DNA from: Ignavibacteria bacterium UBA2333
GTDB taxonomy: Bacteria; Bacteroidota; Ignavibacteria; Kapaibacteriales; Kapaibacteriaceae
NCBI GenBank assembly: GCA_002344895.1
Contig: DDUR01000076.1
Span: 1 to 64,000, forward strand
DNA length: 64,000 nt
Direction: 5' to 3'
Shown one piece after another: positions 17,111-25,143 of the stretch; the stretch's first letter is position 1; every line of letters starts with the position of its first letter. The translations under genes were made by a program, and so were the position numbers. Below the pieces are notes generated by a model. That model was not told where the DNA came from, ran no database searches, and was given only the letters and a program-made list of their open reading frames with translations.

Positions 17111-17946
17111 CGGAGAGCATCTTCCAATGCTGTGCGGGCATCGGTCTTTTCATCACGATACTTCACAATGAGCGGCGTTGACACGGAGAGACCATGTTGA
17201 CGTCCAAAGTCCGACGTAATCGCCCGTGCACCCGCTACAACAACGGCACCCGCAGGGATCTCAAGTGGTGACTCTGCTGTGCTTCGCAAAATGGTGCCAT
17301 GAACAAGGTCGTAGACCGGAGTGGAAGCGTTGACGATGACTCCACTTCCGAGGACGGCACGCTCTCGGATCATTACACCTTCGTACACACCGCAGTTACC
17401 TCCGATAAGTACGTCGTTTTCGATGACGACAGGACGTGCACCTGCCGGCTCGAGCACTCCGCCAATCTGTGCTGCCGCACTGATGTGAACACGCATTCCA
17501 ATCTGCGCACACGTACCGACAAGTGCATGTGAGTCGATCATTGTTCCTTCGTCTACATATGCACCAATGTTCACATACATCGGAGGCATACAGATTACTC
17601 CATGGGCAAGGTAGGCACCAGTACGAATGGTTGACCCACCAGGAACGATTCGGACGTTATCCTCAACGGTCAGAGTTTTTGTTGGAATGGTGTCCTTGTC
17701 AAAAAAGGAAAAGTTTTCTCCTTCCGACATGTCGACAAGACGTCCTTTACGGAATAACAGAAGGATTCCTTCTTTCACCCACGTATTCACCGTCCACGTA
17801 CCATCGTCCTGACGTTCAGCGGCGCGAATGGTGCCGTTGTTTAAACCTTCAAGGAATGCGGAAATGGTTTCATGAATGTTCTTCACATCAATGAGTTGAT
17901 GTGCTGGCACGGAGCGCAGAGCTTCAACTTGTTCCTTCAGATTCAT
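17107..17946 (-). CDS. dapD: tetrahydrodipicolinate N-succinyltransferase
   Basis: 279 residues. It succinylates tetrahydrodipicolinate in the lysine/diaminopimelate pathway. The N-terminal helical part (EQVEALRSVPAHQLID) is followed by a left-handed beta-helix of hexapeptide repeats (VRIVPGGSTIRTGAYLAHGV, MPPMYVNIGAYVDEGTMIDS, VLIGGNCGVYEGVMIRERA). Length is normal. It overlaps speB-like upstream and the 51-residue ORF downstream, both by ATGA. Diaminopimelate is also the substrate context of mpl at 53504. Confidence 0.93.
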   Translation of the reverse strand: MNLKEQVEALRSVPAHQLIDVKNIHETISAFLEGLNNGTIRAAERQDDGTWTVNTWVKEGILLLFRKGRLVDMSEGENFSFFDKDTIPTKTLTVEDNVRIVPGGSTIRTGAYLAHGVICMPPMYVNIGAYVDEGTMIDSHALVGTCAQIGMRVHISAAAQIGGVLEPAGARPVVIENDVLIGGNCGVYEGVMIRERAVLGSGVIVNASTPVYDLVHGTILRSTAESPLEIPAGAVVVAGARAITSDFGRQHGLSVSTPLIVKYRDEKTDARTALEDALR

Positions 17947-18938
17947 TTCCTTGTTCCCTTTCGTGGTGTCGTGCGTCGAGTCTGTTTTCTACGTGATGAT
18001 GTCCGTGTTCGTCGTTGAGGTGGTTCTGGTGTCGGTTGTTTTCGACGTGACTCATAGGCCAGGTTTAACATTTTGTACACGAGTCGGGCAGCCGTAAGAT
18101 CGGGATAGTGCAGACCTTCGATCGGTGCGAGCTCAACAACATCAAAACCGATGATGTTTCTACCCGATGCTACAAGCGCGCGCAATACGGCGAGTGCCTC
18201 TGTGTACCGCAGACCTTCTGGTTCCGGAGTACCGGTGCTTGGCATTTCAGCAGGATCAAGGGCGTCCACATCGAACGTCACGTAGACGTCCTGTCCAAGA
18301 GAGTTCACCACGCGTTCAATCCAGTCACCATACGTCCCGCGCCGAATACCCGAGGCATAAAACGTCTGAACACCATGTGAACGAATAAACTCAGCTTCTT
18401 CCTTACACTGCGCCCGAATACCTACTTGAGTAATACGCTCTGACGGAAAGAACTCAGCAACACGAGCCATGATGCTGGCATGTGACCATGGTGAGCCTTC
18501 GTATGATGCGCGTAGGTCACTGTGTGCGTCAAACTGCAGAATACTCATCTTGGGATACCGGCGATAATGCGCTGCAATGGGCGCTGTTGAGATGGTATGT
18601 TCCCCTCCGAGCGTAACCACAAACTTTTCCATATCAAGAAGGTTCGTAACCTGCTCTTCGAGAATGTCAAGAGCTGCGCGGTCTACACTCTTCCCAAATG
18701 AAAGAGGCTTCAGTGTTGTTATGCCTTCTTCAAAACAGAGTTCACGATCAAACTCATCATCATAGAACTCTACGTAGGCACTTGCCTTCAGGATTGCCTT
18801 AGGACCCTTTCCTGCACCACCGCCGTAACTGACGGTATGTTCATAGGGTGCGGAGACGATGGCGATAGACGCTGTATCTAGCGATGAATACTTGTCCTCA
18901 ATAGCGAGGAAGTTCTTTGTGGGGCCGAGTGTTTTCAT
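17943..18938 (-). CDS. speB: agmatinase/arginase-family ureohydrolase
   Basis: 331 residues. The manganese ligands of ureohydrolases are present: GGEHTIS, FDAHSDLR and FDVDALDPAEMPSTGTPEPEG. Overall similarity is nearest to agmatinases (agmatine to putrescine plus urea), but arginase or guanidinobutyrase activity is not excluded. The start is the ATG at 18938; 18944 is TTG. The last 35 residues (PPQRRTRTSSRRKQTRRTTP onward) are a strongly basic tail absent from typical family members. It heads the speB-dapD-small ORF unit, with its own TAnnTTTG element about 68 nt upstream. Confidence 0.85.
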   Translation of the reverse strand: MKTLGPTKNFLAIEDKYSSLDTASIAIVSAPYEHTVSYGGGAGKGPKAILKASAYVEFYDDEFDRELCFEEGITTLKPLSFGKSVDRAALDILEEQVTNLLDMEKFVVTLGGEHTISTAPIAAHYRRYPKMSILQFDAHSDLRASYEGSPWSHASIMARVAEFFPSERITQVGIRAQCKEEAEFIRSHGVQTFYASGIRRGTYGDWIERVVNSLGQDVYVTFDVDALDPAEMPSTGTPEPEGLRYTEALAVLRALVASGRNIIGFDVVELAPIEGLHYPDLTAARLVYKMLNLAYESRRKQPTPEPPQRRTRTSSRRKQTRRTTPRKGTRK

Positions 18939-19005
18939 CGTCAATCGTTACATGGTTTCTGAAGGAGCCGAGGTCCGACTTGTCATTTTAGACATCGGTT
19001 GACGA

Positions 19006-19013
19006 CAAAGATA
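19006..19013 (-). promoter_or_regulatory. TAnnTTTG promoter element for speB-dapD
   Basis: Minus-strand TATCTTTG, 67 nt before the speB ATG. It lies 14 bp from an identical plus-strand element, so the two form a divergent pair. Confidence 0.6.
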
Positions 19014-19027
19014 GGCCTACGTCGTTC

Positions 19028-19035
19028 TATCTTTG
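19028..19035 (+). promoter_or_regulatory. TAnnTTTG promoter element for the MFS gene
   Basis: TATCTTTG ends 3 nt before the MFS ATG at 19039; transcription would begin at or next to the start codon. Confidence 0.6.
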
Positions 19036-19038
19036 AGT

Positions 19039-20337
19039 ATGGGTTCACTTCGACGTCAACGCTTTGGCTGGTATGCCTACGACTGGGCAAACAGTGCTTT
19101 TTTTGCAACGGTTGTCACCGTCTTCTTTGGTCCCTATCTCACGTCCGTCGCCAAGGCGGCCGCTGGGCCCGATGGAATGGTACGGCCATTTGACCTGATC
19201 TCCCTTCATCCGGGGTCGATCTATGCTTTTGCAGCATCCATTGCCGTTGTAGCACAGGTCATTATTCTTCCGATGGTTGGTGCAGTTGCAGATTCGACGC
19301 CGTTCCGACGTCGTCTCCTGGGAATATTTGCCCTTTCAGGTGCGGCAGCAACAACGTTGATGTTCTTTCTCAGCGTCGAAACAGCAAACTACCTCTACGG
19401 CGTCTTCCTGTTTATCGTTGCCAACCTTTTCTTTGGCGCAAGTGTCGTTGTGTACAATGCCTTTTTACCAGAGCTTGCAACACCAAACGAGGCAGACACC
19501 GTTTCGTCACGTGGTTGGGCCTGGGGTTATCTCGGAGGCGGGCTGTTATTATTAGCAAACTTGTTGTACTTCACGTCGGCCAAGGAGGCGGGAACCGTTG
19601 ATATCGCCGTACGTACCATCCTTGCATCAGCCGGAATCTGGTGGGCGCTCTTTACAATCCTTCCACTTCGGTTGTTGCCAAAAGAATCGCGTCGTGTTGT
19701 TCCATCAACAATGTCTGGTGCGTTTCGGCAATTGATTACCACCCTGCGACATATTCGTGGTTATCCGATGACGTTACGGTTTCTTATTGCCTATCTCTTG
19801 TACAACGATGCTGTGCAGACGGTGATTCTTATGGCTTCAACATACGGTGAGCAGGAACTTGGTCTCGGATTGGACGTGCTCACACAGGCAATCCTGCTCG
19901 TACAATTTGTGGCAGTTGGAGGGTCGCTTCTCTTTGATCGCATTGCCCGACGTGTTGGTACACGTCATGCTATTGCCGTTGCAATTGTTGGCTGGATGAT
20001 GATTGTGTTGGCGGCGTGGCTTGTTGTTGATTCTGCCCAAGGGTTCTTTATCCTCGCCGCGGCCATCGCCGTTGTTCTTGGAGGAATCCAGGCACTGAGC
20101 CGGTCATTGTTCTCGCAGATGATACCACGCGGTAAGGAGGCTGAATACTTCTCGTTATATGAGATTAGCGACAAAGGAACGTCGTGGTTGGGTACGGCCT
20201 TCTTTGGACTGGCAGTCACAATGACGGGCAGCTTCCGTATAGCCATTGCTTCACTCGTTGTCTTCTTTGTTGTTGGGCTTATCCTGTTAGTTCGTGTCGA
20301 CGTGAACAGGGCCAGGGCTGACGCAGCAGAGCAATAG
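19039..20337 (+). CDS. MFS transporter, UMF1/Atg22-like
   Basis: 432 residues with about 12 membrane helices. The N-terminal FGWYAYDWANSAFFATVVTV signature marks the UMF1 family (Atg22-like), which exports amino acids from yeast vacuoles and has unknown substrates in bacteria. A central loop (LLPKESRRVVPSTMSGA) divides two six-helix halves, and ALSRSLFSQMIPRGKEAEYF matches the conserved second-half motif. The ATG at 19039 is chosen; TTG at 19033 lies within the promoter element. It is divergent from speB-dapD. Confidence 0.88.
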   Translation: MGSLRRQRFGWYAYDWANSAFFATVVTVFFGPYLTSVAKAAAGPDGMVRPFDLISLHPGSIYAFAASIAVVAQVIILPMVGAVADSTPFRRRLLGIFALSGAAATTLMFFLSVETANYLYGVFLFIVANLFFGASVVVYNAFLPELATPNEADTVSSRGWAWGYLGGGLLLLANLLYFTSAKEAGTVDIAVRTILASAGIWWALFTILPLRLLPKESRRVVPSTMSGAFRQLITTLRHIRGYPMTLRFLIAYLLYNDAVQTVILMASTYGEQELGLGLDVLTQAILLVQFVAVGGSLLFDRIARRVGTRHAIAVAIVGWMMIVLAAWLVVDSAQGFFILAAAIAVVLGGIQALSRSLFSQMIPRGKEAEYFSLYEISDKGTSWLGTAFFGLAVTMTGSFRIAIASLVVFFVVGLILLVRVDVNRARADAAEQ

Positions 20338-20341
20338 CGCA

Positions 20342-20605
20342 TCAGCCCATTTCGAGCCCCATCCTCCCCACATGCACCGGGGGAATATCTTTCGGCGAAT
20401 GCCGTGAATTCAGCGTCGCCGTATCATCTGTTTGATCATCATCGGCACGGAATCGTCTCTTCTTGTCGGCTTCACTGACCGGCACGAAGACAGGTCGAAC
20501 ATACTTTAACACCAGTCGCTGCGATACCGAGGATTCGCTACTATGCTGCTGCGATTCGCTCGTGTCAGACGCTGTTGTCACATTGTCGGCCTCAATCATC
20601 ATCAA
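20342..20605 (-). CDS. small hydrophilic protein of unknown function
   Basis: 87 residues (or a few fewer, since several ATGs stand at the start). It is Ser/Asp/Lys-rich, without signal peptide or membrane helix; the middle KYVRPVFVPVSEADKKRRFR could be a short folded or binding segment. No family recognised. It is convergent with the MFS gene, 4 nt apart, and nothing else occupies this stretch. Codon use looks like that of neighbouring genes. Confidence 0.45.
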   Translation of the reverse strand: MMMIEADNVTTASDTSESQQHSSESSVSQRLVLKYVRPVFVPVSEADKKRRFRADDDQTDDTATLNSRHSPKDIPPVHVGRMGLEMG

Positions 20606-20677
20606 TCTCTACCCCTGGTACTGCCTCTCGCAAGTGTCAACAGAATGTTGAACCACAACGAGGTTGAGGACGAAAGT

Positions 20678-20693
20678 AGGGGGCGAAAGGGGC
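20678..20693 (+). repeat. tandem AGGGGGC/AAGGGGC motif, 9-bp period
   Basis: AGGGGGC-GA-AAGGGGC. The only intergenic copy, downstream of the response regulator; a 9-bp hairpin (20709-20717 with 20729-20737) without a T-run follows. Confidence 0.7.
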
Positions 20694-20758
20694 TGCTACA
20701 ATTCCCAGTTTTGGGGATTTATGGTCTCTCCCCAAAAATGGGGAGGAGTTATTACGTA

Positions 20759-21400
20759 TCAGGCGAGTGGAAAATCAGGTCTGCAAAGACCGGCTTCAAC
20801 GGCGATTCGGACAAGGGCCAGACTTGAACTTACACGAAACTTTACCATCATATTTTTTCGGTGCGCCTCAACAGTACTTGCCGAGATATGAAGTCTGTCG
20901 GCGATTTCTTTGGCCGTTAGTCCATCACACGACATCAAACGAAGGACATCTATTTCACGTGGGGTGAGAATATCGAGTCCGGACGCAGGAATCGTTATTG
21001 ACTCAGCAACGGCCGGAAGTACACGTTCACCAAAATGGACTCGCCTGATACTATCAGCAAGCTCAACAATCGACGACGTCTTTAACATCATTCCGTCGGC
21101 ACCAGCATGTACGACTTGTGACTGATGGCCAACATCACCAAACTGTGTGAGGATAAGAATACGAACAGGAAGTTGTCGCTTACGAATCTCACGGCAGGCA
21201 TCGATACCAGACATCACGGGCATGGAGATGTCCATAACCAGGACATCGGGAGCATCTGACGATTCACACAGCGTTATCGCCTCTTCGCCGTGTGCTCCTG
21301 TTGATGTGACCGAGATATCTGCGATACTTTCAAAAGCCGCCGCTAGTCCCTGTCGGACGACGGCATGATCGTCGACAATCGCAATACGGATCTTACTCAC
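20759..21400 (-). CDS. NarL/LuxR-type response regulator
   Basis: 213 residues: receiver domain (IAIVDDHAVVRQGL; phosphoacceptor Asp in VLVMDISMPVMSG; Lys in GMMLKTSS) and a C-terminal LuxR helix-turn-helix (LTPREIDVLRLMSCDGLTAK, ASTVEAHRKNMMVKF). It is a DNA-binding regulator phosphorylated most likely by the kinase encoded 11 nt upstream. Targets unknown. Confidence 0.93.
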   Translation of the reverse strand: MSKIRIAIVDDHAVVRQGLAAAFESIADISVTSTGAHGEEAITLCESSDAPDVLVMDISMPVMSGIDACREIRKRQLPVRILILTQFGDVGHQSQVVHAGADGMMLKTSSIVELADSIRRVHFGERVLPAVAESITIPASGLDILTPREIDVLRLMSCDGLTAKEIADRLHISASTVEAHRKNMMVKFRVSSSLALVRIAVEAGLCRPDFPLA

Positions 21401-21411
21401 GCTGGCTCCTG

Positions 21412-23367
21412 TTAGGTGTAAATTGGAACGGTCACAACAATTGTCGTCCCGTGTCCAGGTGTAGAATCGATGGTCGTAGTGCCACCGACAAGTTCCGATC
21501 GAGCACGAAGATCGCGAAGTCCCAGGCCTTCTCGCACATCCTCGAGAATAAATCCTTGTCCATCGTCCTCAATCATGAGGGTTACCTCACGTCCATCACC
21601 AATTACTTGAACACTCACATTCTGAGCACCGGCATGTTTGAGGATGTTGGTGAGTGCAATCTGAGCTGATCTGTAAATACATAGTTCGACGTCGAGATCG
21701 AGCCTCTCATCCACTCCGAAGATGTGAAACTGGATCTGCGGACCTTGAGCCGACGTCATTCGACCGATCAATTCGCTAAAGGCGGCTTCTAGACCAAGGA
21801 CGCGGAGTGTGTTCGATCCAAGTTCATGGGAAACACTTCGAACATATTTATCGGCGTCGAGGACGAGCTCAGTAATCTCTTCAATCTTTTGTGACGGCAC
21901 GGTTCCAGTCTGGTGAAGTAAACGCTGTATCTCATCCATTCGCAACCTGAGGATTGCGAAGGTCTGGCCAATTGAATCGTGAAGGTCAGATGCGATACGG
22001 TTACTCGTACGTTCTTGTGTAGACACAACGGTTCGTGAGAGTTCAACGCGTCGATCGAGTTCTCGTTGATGCATGAGTCGTTCACGTTCGAGTCTCTCAT
22101 CGTGTAAACTGAAGAGCCGCTTACGTTCTTCAATCAAAAACGCATCGCTACGCTCAGCAGTTAGTTTGTAGATAACGGATAGAGCCAGGAAATTCTCATC
22201 AGCTTGAGCGAGCGCAATGAGTGCACTTTGCACTCCAATTCGTTTATCCTGAAAAATCGAATGATTTTGTAGGCCATGCCGTCGGATGGCCGATAAGAGT
22301 AGAGCCTTGCCCTCGTCTACTCTTCCGGTTTTTGCCATGTAATATGACATCTTGTTAACGTAGTCGATATCCGTGTCACCGGGAGACGAATAGCCAGTCG
22401 GTATACGGTATAGTTCCAGCTGTTCCAGCGCTTCGTCATAACGTTCCAGAAGGTGTAACACATGCGCCGTCGTCCGTCGAATCAACACATACGTCGCGTC
22501 ATCGAGTTCTTCAACGTTTGGATGAGCCTTTAGAATCCACGCAAGGGCTTGATGATAATTTTTCTCGTGGATATCTAGGCTACTACGAATGTAGTAGAAG
22601 AAACATTGATCCCTGACCGTGACTGCGTTTCCTGCGTGTTGGAGCTCCTCAAACTTTTTTAGGTATGATGATGCATGCACAAAATCGCCGCCATCCATAG
22701 TTATCGCGGCCATGGTCAAAAGGTTAAACATCACTCTTCGAATGTCACCGGCTACTTCAGCATTGATGATTGCTGACTGGAACCACGTGATCGCCTCCGT
22801 TATCTGGGTAATGCTGACGTAGGCCGTTGCAACGACACTGTTCATCGACGATGCTGTTCTGGGCATCTTCTGAAGAATTGGATGAGCCGTGAGTGACTCA
22901 GCTCGATCAAAGATGGCAGTATACTGTTGACGGAAGAGATCTGAAATAGCCTCGAACATCTGTTTAACAACCGCAAACGACGCATATCCTGTCATACGCT
23001 CCGCATACTCCATCACTTCGATTGCACACTGCGGTTTGTACGATGCGTAACTCGGTCGAAGTATGGATACACAGTATCCGAGCTTGTCATTCAGAGTGTC
23101 ATAGGAATCAATTACATCTCTCCATTTTGACACTTCGTCCATAACGGTCTGGATTTCTGATAACAGTGGACCAACATAGGAGTACAGTTGTAACTTTTCT
23201 TGTACTGGCCCTGAAAACTTACTAATCATTCCATCAAATTCTTGGGTGTTAATAGGTAAGAATGCACTTTGGTCGATAAGGGCGCACCAGAAATCTTCAT
23301 GAAGAACTGATTTCATTGCAACGGATTCCTCAGATAATACTGTAAAGCTGTAATGTTGGCAATCCAT
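21412..23367 (-). CDS. soluble sensor histidine kinase with TPR-like N-terminus
   Basis: 651 residues, no signal peptide or membrane helix. The first 400 residues are helical pairs resembling TPRs (SSYLKKFEELQHAGNAVTVR, RRTTAHVLHLLERYDEALEQ). A coiled coil follows, then HisKA_3 with the H-box SDLHDSIGQTFAILRLRM and a HATPase_c domain (ALTNILKHAGAQNVSVQV, MIEDDGQGF, GLGLRDLRARSELVGG). It probably senses an intracellular signal or protein partner and phosphorylates the adjacent NarL-type regulator. Start ATG at 23367; 23316 is an alternative. Confidence 0.88.
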   Translation of the reverse strand: MDCQHYSFTVLSEESVAMKSVLHEDFWCALIDQSAFLPINTQEFDGMISKFSGPVQEKLQLYSYVGPLLSEIQTVMDEVSKWRDVIDSYDTLNDKLGYCVSILRPSYASYKPQCAIEVMEYAERMTGYASFAVVKQMFEAISDLFRQQYTAIFDRAESLTAHPILQKMPRTASSMNSVVATAYVSITQITEAITWFQSAIINAEVAGDIRRVMFNLLTMAAITMDGGDFVHASSYLKKFEELQHAGNAVTVRDQCFFYYIRSSLDIHEKNYHQALAWILKAHPNVEELDDATYVLIRRTTAHVLHLLERYDEALEQLELYRIPTGYSSPGDTDIDYVNKMSYYMAKTGRVDEGKALLLSAIRRHGLQNHSIFQDKRIGVQSALIALAQADENFLALSVIYKLTAERSDAFLIEERKRLFSLHDERLERERLMHQRELDRRVELSRTVVSTQERTSNRIASDLHDSIGQTFAILRLRMDEIQRLLHQTGTVPSQKIEEITELVLDADKYVRSVSHELGSNTLRVLGLEAAFSELIGRMTSAQGPQIQFHIFGVDERLDLDVELCIYRSAQIALTNILKHAGAQNVSVQVIGDGREVTLMIEDDGQGFILEDVREGLGLRDLRARSELVGGTTTIDSTPGHGTTIVVTVPIYT

Positions 23368-23444
23368 GACGGAGTACCCTCGTGCAGGTAATTTCCGAAA
23401 TTGTGCATTGAGACGGAGAGTTCACCATTTTTTGAGGGTTCACC

Positions 23445-23696
23445 ATGCCTGTTCCAGTAACCTATGTTGTCGCGCAACCCGAGACAACTGTGATCGTAGG
23501 AGGACAACCTTTTACCGTTTGCCAAGGCGGCCGCATTAACTCAACGACGCCACCCGTACGGGGAATGATACCTGCTAGTACGAATGTAACGATCGTTGAT
23601 CCGTGTGGTGGTACCGGAAGTCCTGGTCAAAACGGAGCTTTGATGCAAAACACAACCGTGGTTCTGCCCTCGGATGATGTTCCACAAACATCATAA
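23445..23696 (+). CDS. small 83-residue protein of unknown function
   Basis: Begins MPVPVTYVVAQPETTVIVGG and is Pro/Thr/Val-rich with two Cys (TVCQGG and VDPCGG). No signal peptide, helix or known family. It overlaps no other gene, is followed 24 nt later by a strong terminator, and its composition is not like a shadow frame, so I think it is real. Divergent from the histidine kinase gene. Confidence 0.55.
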   Translation: MPVPVTYVVAQPETTVIVGGQPFTVCQGGRINSTTPPVRGMIPASTNVTIVDPCGGTGSPGQNGALMQNTTVVLPSDDVPQTS

Positions 23697-23720
23697 CACA
23701 CTCCACGCACAATTATTGAA

Positions 23721-23761
23721 GAACGCCGATTCGCTCCGTAGCAAATCGGCGTTCCGCTTTT
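23721..23761 (+). terminator. intrinsic terminator between the small gene and ftsZ
   Basis: An 11-bp stem (23721-23731 with 23744-23754) with inner GCT/AGC pairing, then CGCTTTT. It ends the plus-strand small gene and may also stop ftsZ transcription from the other side. Confidence 0.8.
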
Positions 23762-23777
23762 GTGGGTTTTCCGAACA

Positions 23778-25106
23778 TTAATCCATGATTTTGCGCAGGA
23801 AGGACGGCTCATTTGAGCCCCTTCCGCCCCCTACCTGAGCCTGTCTGCCAGGAGCTGGATAGGACGATTGCTGCTGACCGCCAAATCCACCACCCATGGC
23901 CGCACGCTGTTCCTTTGCTGGCGGTACAACTGCAGGTTGTTGTTCCTGCTGCGTTGCTGCCTGTTGACGGCGAACAATTGCGGGTACGTCAAGATTGTCT
24001 TGAGATACTTCAGCGGCCGGCTGATAGATGTCCGGTGTTGGTCTCGGTTGTTCCGATGGCAGTGCGATCACCGGAACCTCTTCGTCCTTTGGAGGAGCTA
24101 CGATGGTAATCTTCGGTCCTGGCGTTGCAACGACCTTTAGCTCTTCCTGACGGCGGAATCCTGTGGCAACAACGGTAATGGCGATTTCGTCCTCCATACG
24201 TTCATCGAGGACAATTCCATGAATAAGGTTAACTTCATCACCAGCAGCTTTTTCGATCGCTGTTACTGCCTCAGATACTTCATGCATCGTGAGTGAATGT
24301 CCACCCGTGATATTCACAAGAAGTCCTTGTGCACCATAGATCGACATCCCTTCGAGGATGGGTGAATTCAGAGCGTTGGTAGCTGCTTCGAGTGCGCGGT
24401 GTTCACCACGGGCCATTCCAATGCCCATCAATGCATCACCCATTCCGGACATAACCGTGCGTACGTCGGCAAAGTCAACGTTCACATAACCAACACCAGA
24501 GATGATGTCGGCAATACCCTTTGTTGCGTTGTAGAGAACACCGTCGACGATACCCAGGGCATCAACAAACGAAGTTTCCTTACCAACAACAGAAAGAAGT
24601 TTCTGATTGGGAATGATGATGAGGGCATCAACATGCTCGCGCAGCTCTTTGATACCGGATTCGGCATATTGACTACGTCGTTTTGACTCGTAGGCAAACG
24701 GACGCGTGACGATACCGACGACTACAGCGCCGACCTCCCTGCCAACACGTGCGATGACCGGGGCGGCACCGGTCCCCGTACCACCGCCCATTCCGGCGGT
24801 GACGAAGACCATGTCGCTGCCTGCTAGCGCATCGCGAACGTCATCGATACTTTCTTCAACGGCACGTCGGCCAACGTCTGGATTCGCTCCAGCGCCGAGT
24901 CCGCGTGTTACGTTTTTCCCGAGCTGGATTTTGATTCCAGCTGGGTTGCTCATGAGCGCCTGATGATCAGTATTAGCAGCCACGAATTCTACGCCTTCGA
25001 GGCCACGAGTAATCATCGTGCGGATGGCGTTTCCGCCTCCGCCGCCGACGCCTACGACGCGAATGCGTGCGTCGTATAACTGTGTGGTGTCCAACTCGAT
25101 CGCCAT
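23778..25106 (-). CDS. ftsZ: cell division protein FtsZ
   Basis: 442 residues. Tubulin-like GTPase that forms the division ring. Seen: RVVGVGGGGGNAIRTMI, the GTP-binding tubulin signature GGGTGTGAAPVIA, NVDFADVRTVMSGMG, and VVATGF closing the core at about residue 317. A Gln/Pro-rich linker follows, then the conserved C-terminal peptide that docks to FtsA (VPAIVRRQQ in the linker, EPSFLRKIMD at the end). It is last in ftsQ-ftsA-ftsZ. Confidence 0.96.
   Translation of the reverse strand: MAIELDTTQLYDARIRVVGVGGGGGNAIRTMITRGLEGVEFVAANTDHQALMSNPAGIKIQLGKNVTRGLGAGANPDVGRRAVEESIDDVRDALAGSDMVFVTAGMGGGTGTGAAPVIARVGREVGAVVVGIVTRPFAYESKRRSQYAESGIKELREHVDALIIIPNQKLLSVVGKETSFVDALGIVDGVLYNATKGIADIISGVGYVNVDFADVRTVMSGMGDALMGIGMARGEHRALEAATNALNSPILEGMSIYGAQGLLVNITGGHSLTMHEVSEAVTAIEKAAGDEVNLIHGIVLDERMEDEIAITVVATGFRRQEELKVVATPGPKITIVAPPKDEEVPVIALPSEQPRPTPDIYQPAAEVSQDNLDVPAIVRRQQAATQQEQQPAVVPPAKEQRAAMGGGFGGQQQSSYPAPGRQAQVGGGRGSNEPSFLRKIMD
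23817..23832 (-). repeat. tandem AGGGGGC/AAGGGGC motif, 9-bp period
   Basis: Minus strand AGGGGGC-GG-AAGGGGC at the ftsZ linker end, encoding GGGRGSN. Confidence 0.7.
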
Positions 25107-25143
25107 GGTTTCCCCCCAGTGGTAACGGTTCGTTGGTGTTTGG

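Noticed and set aside
20709..20737. 9-bp hairpin downstream of the response regulator
   Set aside because: The stem is good but no T-run follows in the minus direction; termination is only possible, not supported.
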